From: an uncultured Chitinophagaceae bacterium
GTDB taxonomy: Bacteria; Bacteroidota; Bacteroidia; Chitinophagales; Chitinophagaceae
Direction: 5' to 3'
Length of the DNA: 13,972 bases
Assembly: GCA_903832075.1 (NCBI GenBank)
Contig: CAILAF010000566.1
Coordinates: forward strand, 1 to 13,972
Position 1 is the first letter of the stretch, and each line of letters opens with the position of its first letter. Shown piece after piece: positions 1 through 6,999 of this stretch. The position numbers and the translations under genes are program-made. The notes under the pieces are model-generated. The model searched no databases, was not told the origin of the DNA, and saw only the letters and a program-made list of their open reading frames with translations.

Positions 1-10
1 AAACATATTT

Positions 11-1249
11 TTAGCCGATCTGCAAGTTTTTGTTAAAACTATCCATTTGTCTTATAACTGGCATATCCCTGTTACAGCGCCCTACTGAATACCAAAATAT
101 TGGCGCTATCAACTGAAAGGAAAAGACATTAGAGCCAACTGCTTGAATGCAAATCATTATAATAATGCCTATTGCTACATAATTATCATTCAATTCATTC
201 AAGCCTTTCCTTATAGCAGTAAATATGGTACCCAAAAAAAGCAATGATCCTAAAATACCTGTTTCAGTAAAAATTCTAAAATAATTACCATCAGGAATAT
301 AATCTTTTGTATTAGCATTTTCCATCGCTTTTGTACTGTAACGACCAAGTCCATCGCCTAGAATTAAATTTTTTACATTATGTAGACCACTGATCCAAGA
401 ATCATTCCTTTCATTTACCGCCTTATTTAAATTAAATCTTTTTGCTAATGTTACTAGAAACTCTGAATCAACTGAGTTTATAATAACAATTAAAATAAAA
501 AAAAGTAAAAACTCAAAAATTAATAATCGCCATTTTGAAATTTGAATTTTAAAAATGGCAAGATAATTTATCCATACAAAAGCAAAACAGGCAACAAACC
601 ATGCTGAACGTCTAAATGTTGCTAGTAAAGCAATTAAACATACTAGAAGAAAAAATTTACCCTTTTTCAATTTGCTTTTATTCAATATTGCCATACTAAC
701 CAAGAAGCCTATAGCACTTAGAGAACCTGTGGTAGTTAGCCCTATAAAAGACCTATAATTGATAGCAAATGCAGAAGGAACATCGCCACTATTGTCAATT
801 TTATTCATAAACTCAATATATTGTGGAGGCACGGTTATTTGTAAATAAAACCCTACTAAAAAACATAAGACCAAAACTTTGAGTGTAATTATATAAAATG
901 AAGATTCATGCCTATTTATTCTACCCATAAAATAAAAACAAATAATTGGAAGTATCGAATTAGAAAACTCCATGTAAAAAACCTTAATTGGCAACCCCGA
1001 TAATAAATACCAGTAAAACGATAATACATTATATATGATGTATAGAAAAACAAGGATATCCAATTCATTTCTTAAAAAAAAAGCCCGTTTCTTTATTAAG
1101 TAAAAAATAAAAAATATCATAACAGCCGACATGAATACGCCCACTCTTATTTGAGCTAGATAAATTGCAGAAAAATAAACAATTATTGCAATAAGATAAT
1201 AATAATCGCAAAAAAGTGATTTTGATGTTTCTTTCATTCTTTTAAACAC
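11..1249 (-). CDS. Wzy-like polysaccharide polymerase / O-antigen ligase family membrane protein
   Basis: This is a 412-residue, very hydrophobic protein with about ten to twelve predicted membrane helices. Two features match the Wzy_C/O-antigen ligase family. One is an arginine-containing helix start, TFRRSAW at residues 211-217. The other is a long extracytoplasmic loop (about 260-325) ending in GDGLGRY (298-304) and NYFRIFTETGILG (322-334). Members join undecaprenyl-linked repeat units (Wzy) or ligate glycan to an acceptor (WaaL). Chain-length and export genes in the same locus favour Wzy. The first possible start is GTG at 1249. An ATG four codons further in, at 1237, is equally credible. 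The gene follows the ABC gene by 56-68 bp and is the most AT-rich of the set: 481-540 has only 9 G/C of 60. Low conservation is normal for this family, so the call rests on topology and loop motifs. Confidence 0.8.
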   Translation of the reverse strand: MFKRMKETSKSLFCDYYYLIAIIVYFSAIYLAQIRVGVFMSAVMIFFIFYLIKKRAFFLRNELDILVFLYIIYNVLSFYWYLLSGLPIKVFYMEFSNSILPIICFYFMGRINRHESSFYIITLKVLVLCFLVGFYLQITVPPQYIEFMNKIDNSGDVPSAFAINYRSFIGLTTTGSLSAIGFLVSMAILNKSKLKKGKFFLLVCLIALLATFRRSAWFVACFAFVWINYLAIFKIQISKWRLLIFEFLLFFILIVIINSVDSEFLVTLAKRFNLNKAVNERNDSWISGLHNVKNLILGDGLGRYSTKAMENANTKDYIPDGNYFRIFTETGILGSLLFLGTIFTAIRKGLNELNDNYVAIGIIIMICIQAVGSNVFSFQLIAPIFWYSVGRCNRDMPVIRQMDSFNKNLQIG

Positions 1250-1305
1250 TACCTATTACTAGCTTGCAAAGTATAAATTCTTAAATAAAACCACCTATTA
1301 TTGAA

Positions 1306-3102
1306 TTATTCACTTAAGGTCATCTTTCGAAAATTAGAACTCTCTTTTATCAATTCTTGATAGTTCCCTGCTTTAATTATTTCACCTCTTTCCATATAAT
1401 ATAATCGATCACAATTCATAACCGTTGTTAGGCGATGTGCAATCATTATAATTGTTCGTTTACCTTTAAGTGCTTCGATGGCTTCAATAACTTGTTTCTC
1501 AGTAATATTATCTAATGCTGATGTCGCTTCATCCATAATAAGCAATTCCGGATTATTATATATAGCACGTGCAATACCTATTCGCTGCCTTTGTCCCCCA
1601 GATAGCCGGACACCTCTCTCACCCACCATAGTATCCAGACCTGCTTTCAAGCTTCTAACAAAATCATTAAGTTGTGCAGCGTCTACAGCAGCAGATATCT
1701 TTTCTTCTGATATCTCATCATCAGGTATCCCAAACGCAATGTTATTGCGAATAGTATCATCAGATAGATATATGTATTGCGGAATATATCCAACATTATT
1801 TTGCCATGCAGCTTTGTTTTCGAAAATATTCTTTCCATCAACTAAAATATCGCCCTGCTGAGGTTCCAGAAGCCCCAAAATCAAATCTACTATGGTTGAT
1901 TTACCAGCCCCTGAAGCGCCAACAAATGCAATGGCGGAACCACGAGGTATATTTAAACTTACGCAATTCAATGCCAACTCATTTGTATTAGGATAATTAT
2001 AAGAAACTTTATTAATTTTTATTTCGTGACCAAAATTTAGCTTGCCTTTAGAAGAATTTACATTAGAATTTAGCTCAATATTTTCTGTTTGTTCAAAAAT
2101 ATCTTTATGTACTGAATCTAATGCATAGCCATAATATTTCAGCTGTGCCAATTGGCTCATAATTTGAGTTAGAGCAGGCATCAATTTAAAAGCCGCAGCT
2201 GCAAAAAGTGTTAATATAGGTATGATAGCACCTATGGGTCTGCCTTGTAAAGTCATTACAATACAAATTGACATCATTCCGGCTACAGCAATAAACTCAA
2301 CAATTGGTTTTGCAGATTGATTTGAAGTGGCTACAAAAATTAGGGACTTTTTTAAATTAGAAAAGTAACGATCAAATCGATTTATAAAAAAACTCTTTCG
2401 ATTCATTACACTCGCTTCTTTAAATCCTCCGAGGCCTTCACTAACAGCCTGTATAATTTTCGAGTATTCATACGCTGAAATATCCCCATATCTTTTTAAT
2501 TTATTTTTTATTAAAAATAAAAAGATAGCAGCACATCCACCTAAAGCAAGAAAAGTAAAAATACTAATAACAGGTTCTACAAAAATTAATAATACGAAAA
2601 TACCAAGTACGGTAATGACTTGTGTAAGTATAACTAGAAAAGAAACCATTACATTATTCGCAAGCTCATATGTATTGCTCGTTGCAGTGCGAATCAATTG
2701 TGCTGAGTTTCTATTTAGATGAAACGTATATGGAGAATACATATATGTTTTAAAAAGCTTTCCCGAAATAAATTGGTAGCATCTATATACAAATTTTGCT
2801 TTTATATACTCTAACACAATAGTAAAAATGCCTTTAAGTAAAAAAATAAATATGAGTATAAATGCACCTGTAAATAAAAGTTCTTTCGGGTTGGTTACAT
2901 GAAGTATAAAAAGAACTGGCTTTGCATTTGCATTCTGCAATAGCAAATCTGGATGTGATAATGAACTAATAAATACAGGAATCATTCCAATTCCAATTAC
3001 ATCTAAAAGTGTACCAAGCAGCATTAATAAAAATAGAATTGAAAATTTAAATAGAAAAATTCTAGGTAATATTTGGAAAATTTTTATAAATGTTTTTACC
3101 AC
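1306..3102 (-). CDS. ABC exporter half-transporter (fused membrane and ATPase domains), possible lipid-linked glycan flippase
   Basis: This 598-residue protein has an N-terminal type IV ABC-exporter membrane domain (about residues 1-330, six helices) and a C-terminal ATPase. The ATPase motifs are complete: Walker A GASGAGKS 395-402, Q-loop glutamine 442 (IPQ), signature LSGGQ 500-504, Walker B LLIMDE 520-525 with catalytic Glu525, D-loop SALD, and H-loop His556. It should work as a homodimer in the inner membrane. The MsbA/PglK architecture, next to a Wzy-type gene with no Wzx in view, suggests it flips lipid-linked saccharides. That is inference, and it could export another lipid or peptide. 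The start appears to be GTG at 3102, because an in-frame TAA lies two codons upstream and the first internal ATG is at codon 27, inside the first helix. It is preceded by the longest intergenic gap of the window. Confidence 0.9.
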   Translation of the reverse strand: MVKTFIKIFQILPRIFLFKFSILFLLMLLGTLLDVIGIGMIPVFISSLSHPDLLLQNANAKPVLFILHVTNPKELLFTGAFILIFIFLLKGIFTIVLEYIKAKFVYRCYQFISGKLFKTYMYSPYTFHLNRNSAQLIRTATSNTYELANNVMVSFLVILTQVITVLGIFVLLIFVEPVISIFTFLALGGCAAIFLFLIKNKLKRYGDISAYEYSKIIQAVSEGLGGFKEASVMNRKSFFINRFDRYFSNLKKSLIFVATSNQSAKPIVEFIAVAGMMSICIVMTLQGRPIGAIIPILTLFAAAAFKLMPALTQIMSQLAQLKYYGYALDSVHKDIFEQTENIELNSNVNSSKGKLNFGHEIKINKVSYNYPNTNELALNCVSLNIPRGSAIAFVGASGAGKSTIVDLILGLLEPQQGDILVDGKNIFENKAAWQNNVGYIPQYIYLSDDTIRNNIAFGIPDDEISEEKISAAVDAAQLNDFVRSLKAGLDTMVGERGVRLSGGQRQRIGIARAIYNNPELLIMDEATSALDNITEKQVIEAIEALKGKRTIIMIAHRLTTVMNCDRLYYMERGEIIKAGNYQELIKESSNFRKMTLSE

Positions 3103-3284
3103 AGTTTATGTTTAAAAAAAGTATTTAAAATTATTCGTTCTAATTTGTTATTTATAACAAAAAATAAACTCAACTATTAGCACCTGGAAGTTAAATGACA
3201 TTTATAACCCTTTTTTTCTAATCCATTTAATAAAATACTAATTACAATTAACTGCATTGATATTTTACCAAAAAAAATAAAATA
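3103..3284. other. 182-bp AT-rich intergenic region with a short palindrome
   Basis: This is the longest gap without a gene in the window and separates the DUF4910 gene from the ABC/wzy pair. I see no ORF worth calling. On the minus strand a T-run (complement of 3271-3278) follows the DUF4910 stop, but no GC-rich stem precedes it, so a classical intrinsic terminator is not supported. A perfect 7-bp inverted repeat, TTGTTAT-tt-ATAACAA (3145-3160), lies about 42 bp before the ABC start. Its 2-bp spacer is too short for an RNA hairpin but would suit a dimeric DNA-binding site. I found no exact Bacteroidota-type promoter (TAnnTTTG with upstream TTG). A promoter for the ABC/wzy pair is possible but not shown. 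Confidence 0.4.
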
Positions 3285-4604
3285 TTATTCTAAATTAATT
3301 AATCCCGCATGCTTGAGTTTTTCCAAAACCTCTTTCAGTTGATCAAAATGAAAATTGTGTTTAATTGCAATATCTAATAAAGAGTGTTTGCCATCAGCAT
3401 AGAAAAGAAGCCACATGATAATATCAAGTTCGTCTTTATATTCCGGAAATTTATTTTCCTTTCCTTCATAACTATACATTGTTCTTCGACCAATAGCTGG
3501 ATATAGACCTCGCTTGCCTAGTCTGGGTTCACAGTTTGGATTTAGCGAAATAAAACTTTCATTGTTTTCAAGCTTATCAATTATACTTAGATAAATATCT
3601 AAAGTGCTTATAAAAGCTTCTATACTTATAAAGCCTAGATTATCTCCTGATGTATGGTAAAAATCATATTCATGGTATTTGTCTTTATGGACAGATCCAA
3701 TAGGAATCCGAAAACCCGGTGAGGAGTATTGTCTTTCATCAGAACCCTGAGGAACAAAAGGATAACTTATGTAATCAATTTGCTTTTCCCGAAAAGTTTG
3801 ATGAGCTACTCTATCAATTAGATGATCGCCCACAAAAGAATTCTTATAACCATAGTTCCCCTGACCTGCTAAACAAGTAAGTATATAGCCTGCTTCTATT
3901 CTTTTCATCTCCTCTTCATGTGTAGCACAATAAGTAATAGTACCAATTGTCTCGGGAGCAAAAACAAACCTGTAAGTATTTTTTAGTTTTCTTTTGCTTA
4001 GTTCTCTGGCAAGAAAAGCATTCATTAGTGTGCCACTCAGATTATCATTTGCTAAAGAAGGATGACAAAAATAAGTTGAGAAGAGGTACTCCTTATCTGT
4101 TTCCCCCTTTAAAATATAATCCGCCAGTGTTAAGCTACCTTCTTTTAACTCCGCATCTATAAATACTTCATAGGTCTGCTCTTCCCAAAATAATTGCTTG
4201 TAACTGTTATAACTTAAACAAAAACCCCAATTCTCATTATAATAGCTTGTTCTATAAGGTATCACTTCGGGTTGTTCAATAAAATAATGTAAATGCTCTT
4301 TCAGCTTTTTTCCCTCTATTTTTTCATTTATTGGAATACTATAACCAACAACATGAATATTATTCTTTTTAAAATCTACGATTTTTTCTCCTTTATCATT
4401 TTTTATCCAGCCGTCTTTTATATTCCATTCTTTAGGGATCTCCCAATCATATACAACTTGACCTGTTGGATATTCTTTTATATTTAATGGTACAATCTCA
4501 CTAAGTATAGCCAGTGACGCCCTATTTCCATTGCCCGTGAGGCTGCGGTTAATAGGAAATAACCTCTCTAAGTAAGATTGTATTTCAGTATTTGTTGTTA
4601 TCAT
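3285..4604 (-). CDS. DUF4910/DUF2172-type aminopeptidase-fold protein with C-terminal winged helix
   Basis: With the ATG at 4604 the product has 439 residues. A longer frame exists only through TTG at 4619, which would overlap the methyltransferase gene by 8 bp. ATG lies 7 nt after that gene's stop and is preferred. The sequence matches the glycan-locus family with an M28-like fold. It starts with YLERLFPINRSLTG and contains the likely metal-site segments FCHPSLANDN (His about 181, Asp about 187), FAPETIG (Glu about 218), GSDERQYSSPG (Asp about 289) and YHTSGDNL (His about 317). The last 70 residues look like a small winged helix. M28-fold enzymes use zinc for aminopeptidase, glutaminyl-cyclase or amidase chemistry. 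The true substrate of this family is unknown to me. Its place beside a methyltransferase and a CMP-sugar synthetase suggests action on an amino-sugar acyl group or glycan intermediate, which is inference. No signal peptide is seen, so it should be cytoplasmic. Confidence 0.85.
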   Translation of the reverse strand: MITTNTEIQSYLERLFPINRSLTGNGNRASLAILSEIVPLNIKEYPTGQVVYDWEIPKEWNIKDGWIKNDKGEKIVDFKKNNIHVVGYSIPINEKIEGKKLKEHLHYFIEQPEVIPYRTSYYNENWGFCLSYNSYKQLFWEEQTYEVFIDAELKEGSLTLADYILKGETDKEYLFSTYFCHPSLANDNLSGTLMNAFLARELSKRKLKNTYRFVFAPETIGTITYCATHEEEMKRIEAGYILTCLAGQGNYGYKNSFVGDHLIDRVAHQTFREKQIDYISYPFVPQGSDERQYSSPGFRIPIGSVHKDKYHEYDFYHTSGDNLGFISIEAFISTLDIYLSIIDKLENNESFISLNPNCEPRLGKRGLYPAIGRRTMYSYEGKENKFPEYKDELDIIMWLLFYADGKHSLLDIAIKHNFHFDQLKEVLEKLKHAGLINLE

Positions 4605-4611
4605 GCTAGTT

Positions 4612-5427
4612 TTAATCAATATTTTTTAAAACAAGTTGCATAATATTACCCCAAAAAGCAGGGCTTGCCTTCTTTTGATTTTGTATAATATCAATAACTG
4701 TTTGATAATCCTTTTCCTTATGCTCATACGGAGTTCCAATATATGGATAACTTAATTCTTCAATACTTAGATTATATTTATTTGCAAGAAATCGTATAGA
4801 ATCCTCATTAAAGAAAAGTTTATGTTCTTGGGGGTTGAACAAAACCCAGTCTTCCCCAACTAAACTGAAAATAAAAGAATCAGCATTGGGCAAGGAATAT
4901 ATAATAATATGACCGCCTGATTTTAAAATACTTTTTAATTTAGAAAATACTTTAGTAAGATTTGTGCTCATATATTGAAGTGTACCTCTGAAAATAATAG
5001 CATCGTATTTACGTTTAGGTTCATAGGAAACAAGATCAGTATGAATAAACTCAATTCTCTCATTTGCAAAATGTTCATTTGCAAAATCAATTGCAGAGGC
5101 ATCAATATCGATTCCGGTGAAATGCTTATAGTTTCCTATCTTACTTAAAAGATCAATAAATGATCCTCTTGAACAGCCTAAATCAAGTACTGAACCACTT
5201 GTGACATGTGCATTAAAATGAGTCGCGTCTATACTATACTGTTTTTCTCTTAAAGCATTCTTTACTTCAGTTTGTGCTCTGAATGTTTCAAAATAAGTAT
5301 TATGATATTCAACCTCATTGCCAAAATCAGGAACAAATTGCAGATTACAATTTTGGCAACAATAGGTAAGGTATTTACCTATACTTTTTTCTTTTATATC
5401 AGTGCTATTACACAATAAACAATTCAT
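4612..5427 (-). CDS. Class I SAM-dependent methyltransferase with N-terminal zinc ribbon
   Basis: The 271-residue protein opens with a four-cysteine ribbon: Cys3 and Cys6, then Cys23/24 and Cys27, which probably bind zinc. A Methyltransf_23-like Rossmann domain follows. SAM-binding motif I is LDLGCSRGSF (81-90), the acidic end of beta-2 is GIDID (105-109), the motif II region is about RGTLQYM (147-153), and GGHIIIYSLPN (171-181) marks beta-5. PQEHKLFFNEDS near 199-210 is typical of sugar- and lipid-tailoring members. It most likely O-, N- or C-methylates a sugar, perhaps the nonulosonic acid made by the upstream enzymes or an amidino-type substituent on it. Acceptor and position cannot be read from the sequence. 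Start ATG at 5427 lies 27 bp after the cytidylyltransferase stop, and the gene runs into the DUF4910 gene, so these probably share a transcript. Confidence 0.88.
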   Translation of the reverse strand: MNCLLCNSTDIKEKSIGKYLTYCCQNCNLQFVPDFGNEVEYHNTYFETFRAQTEVKNALREKQYSIDATHFNAHVTSGSVLDLGCSRGSFIDLLSKIGNYKHFTGIDIDASAIDFANEHFANERIEFIHTDLVSYEPKRKYDAIIFRGTLQYMSTNLTKVFSKLKSILKSGGHIIIYSLPNADSFIFSLVGEDWVLFNPQEHKLFFNEDSIRFLANKYNLSIEELSYPYIGTPYEHKEKDYQTVIDIIQNQKKASPAFWGNIMQLVLKNID

Positions 5428-5454
5428 TGAATAAAATTTTCTAGTTTAAAATAA

Positions 5455-6153
5455 CTATAATACTTTAAGCAAATCAGTATATGAAAAATTCGTTTTACCT
5501 ATTTTTTCAAGTATTTTTCTGCAGGTTACGAGATCCTCCGGTGTGTCAATACATAAACAGAAATCCTTTTTTATAATTTCTTCAGGAACTGCTACATATT
5601 TTGTTACGAATTTCCCTGATTGATATAATAATGGCGTTACATTTTCCTGATCATATTTGTTTTCCACAGGAGCTAAACCCAAAAAAGTATTCGTATTTAT
5701 CAGTTCGCAAAACAATCCATATTTTTTTTGAATAATAGCCATACCATCAGGTGCTACATATGATATATAATCTGCAGGATATTCATCAATCGCCACTTCA
5801 CACATTTTATCTATAAAAGATATTTCCAGAAAGGGATTGTCTGCACAAATCCTAAAGAAATATTCCGGCAAAGGATTTTGTTCAGAAAGAAAAGAATTAA
5901 AGCGTTCATACACATTTTGCTCATTACCTCTGAAGTATTTAATACCTCTTTGTTCCAAAAAATTTATCAATACATCATCACCAACATTATCAGAAGTCAA
6001 TACGTACACATTGTCTCTATCAGCATATTTAGTATATAATACACGCTGATAAATTAATTCAAGTAAAGTAATATTACCAATTACCGGCTTTAGGATCTTT
6101 CCCGGCAACCTCGTAGAACCTAACCTCGCCTGAATAAGAAATTTAAAATTCAT
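5455..6153 (-). CDS. SpsF-type CMP-sugar (nonulosonate) cytidylyltransferase
   Basis: This 232-residue soluble protein carries the N-terminal nucleotide-binding signature IQARLGSTRLPGKIL (7-21), characteristic of the SpsF/COG1861 branch of the acylneuraminate cytidylyltransferases. RICADNPF (101-108, with the metal-ligand candidate Asp105) and CIDTPEDL (201-208, Asp203) fit the GT-A-like nucleotidyltransferase fold. The length is normal for the catalytic domain alone, with no fused phosphatase or SpsG-like domain. The expected reaction is CTP plus a free nonulosonic acid giving CMP-nonulosonate and pyrophosphate in the cytoplasm. A NeuB-family synthase upstream supports this. Which acid it activates (pseudaminic, legionaminic, neuraminic or another) is not resolved. 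The ATG at 6153 lies 61 bp after the SDR gene. Confidence 0.85.
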   Translation of the reverse strand: MNFKFLIQARLGSTRLPGKILKPVIGNITLLELIYQRVLYTKYADRDNVYVLTSDNVGDDVLINFLEQRGIKYFRGNEQNVYERFNSFLSEQNPLPEYFFRICADNPFLEISFIDKMCEVAIDEYPADYISYVAPDGMAIIQKKYGLFCELINTNTFLGLAPVENKYDQENVTPLLYQSGKFVTKYVAVPEEIIKKDFCLCIDTPEDLVTCRKILEKIGKTNFSYTDLLKVL

Positions 6154-6214
6154 AAAACTTTAAATCGATTTAATTAAGTTGCCATGATATTTCTATACGT
6201 GAGAACCAGAAAAA

Positions 6215-6988
6215 CTAAGAATGAAGACCTCCATCCATTAAAATATCAATACCTGTTATATATTGAGAAGCATTGGATCCCAAAAAAATAACTACCCCTT
6301 TGATATCGTCATTATTAGCCATCCGCTTCAAAGGAACTTTCTCACAATACTTTGTAAGAAATTCTTTCTGTTGATTTGCAAATAAACCTCCCGGGCTTAT
6401 AGAATTTATTCTAATATTTTGCCCTGCCAGTTTTTTTGCCAGATATTTTGTAAGACCCAACATTCCTGCCTTATGAAAATTATAATCAGGTGGTGAATCC
6501 ATATCAGTTCCTTCATATAAATCAAAATCAGGGCTGTATGATGCTTTCATTGAACTGATATTTATTATTGACCCTCCCCCGCTTTCAGCCATTAAGCCGG
6601 CCATTTCTCTTACAATATCAAACATTCCTGTACCATTAATTTTCATAGATGATTCCCATAATTCTAAGGGATCAGTATAATGAAGCATAGGCAGGGAAAA
6701 AGCATTATTTACAAAAATATCCAATCGCCCAAATTGTTCTTTAATGCTCTTTCTTAAATCCAAAACAGACTCATGGCTTCCTTGATCATAAACAATAACA
6801 TCAACTTTATATCCTGCTTTAGTATAGCAGTCAGCAAGTTCCTTGCATTTTTCCATGGACCTTGATGACACAATTACTTGAGAACCTGCTTCAGCAAATG
6901 CTTCTACTATACTTCTTCCAAATTTTCCTGCGCCGCCTGTTACAAGGACTATTTTATTTTCAAGATCATATAGTTCATTTATATGCAT
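6215..6988 (-). CDS. PtmA-like short-chain dehydrogenase/reductase
   Basis: This is a 257-residue classical SDR. The cofactor loop is TGGAGKFG (17-24), VNNA is at 93-96, the catalytic serine lies in NISS (143-146), and the tyrosine-lysine pair is YNFHK (Tyr169, Lys173). SPGG (198-201) and a C-terminal GIDILMDGG follow. The Ser-to-Tyr distance is about 24 residues, against the usual 12-13, because of an insert containing YEGTDMDSPPDY. From memory, a YEGT-SP-Y insert of this kind occurs in the flagellin-glycosylation protein PtmA of Campylobacter and its relatives in sialic-like-acid loci. That is recollection, not a search result. It probably reduces or oxidises a sugar intermediate with NAD(P). 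The neighbouring Gfo/Idh enzyme (gap 11 bp upstream) and the cytidylyltransferase downstream resemble the ptmF-ptmB-ptmA association. Substrate unknown. Confidence 0.85.
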   Translation of the reverse strand: MHINELYDLENKIVLVTGGAGKFGRSIVEAFAEAGSQVIVSSRSMEKCKELADCYTKAGYKVDVIVYDQGSHESVLDLRKSIKEQFGRLDIFVNNAFSLPMLHYTDPLELWESSMKINGTGMFDIVREMAGLMAESGGGSIINISSMKASYSPDFDLYEGTDMDSPPDYNFHKAGMLGLTKYLAKKLAGQNIRINSISPGGLFANQQKEFLTKYCEKVPLKRMANNDDIKGVVIFLGSNASQYITGIDILMDGGLHS

Positions 6989-6999
6989 AAACTCATTTA

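Noticed and set aside
1074..1082. Nine-base homopolymer in the wzy-like gene, and another at 9831-9839 in neuB, as possible phase-variation tracts
   Set aside because: Runs of 8-9 A/T also occur in other genes here (around 5712-5719 and 8211-8218), as expected at this base composition. All frames are intact and nothing else indicates slippage control.
1250..1305. Possible Bacteroidota -7 element (TATACTTTG on the minus strand) before the wzy-like gene
   Set aside because: Spacing is off by one from TAnnTTTG and no TTG lies at a suitable upstream distance.
1478..1991. Plus-strand open frames opposite the ABC transporter
   Set aside because: They lie antisense to the conserved ATPase domain, have low-complexity translations with no domain, and are shadows of the minus-strand gene.
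1306..3102. ABC gene as a bacteriocin/peptide exporter
   Set aside because: There is no N-terminal C39 peptidase domain and no precursor peptide gene nearby. It is not fully excluded, but the glycan context is stronger.
3265..3290. T-run after the DUF4910 stop as an intrinsic terminator
   Set aside because: There is no stable stem before the run on the minus strand, so it is only an AT-rich tract.
4605..4619. TTG start at 4619 for the DUF4910 gene
   Set aside because: It adds five residues outside the family-like start and creates an overlap, while ATG at 4604 gives normal spacing and a natural N-terminus.
6215..6988. SDR as a FabG-type 3-oxoacyl-ACP reductase
   Set aside because: The insert between catalytic Ser and Tyr and the glycan-locus context do not fit FabG.
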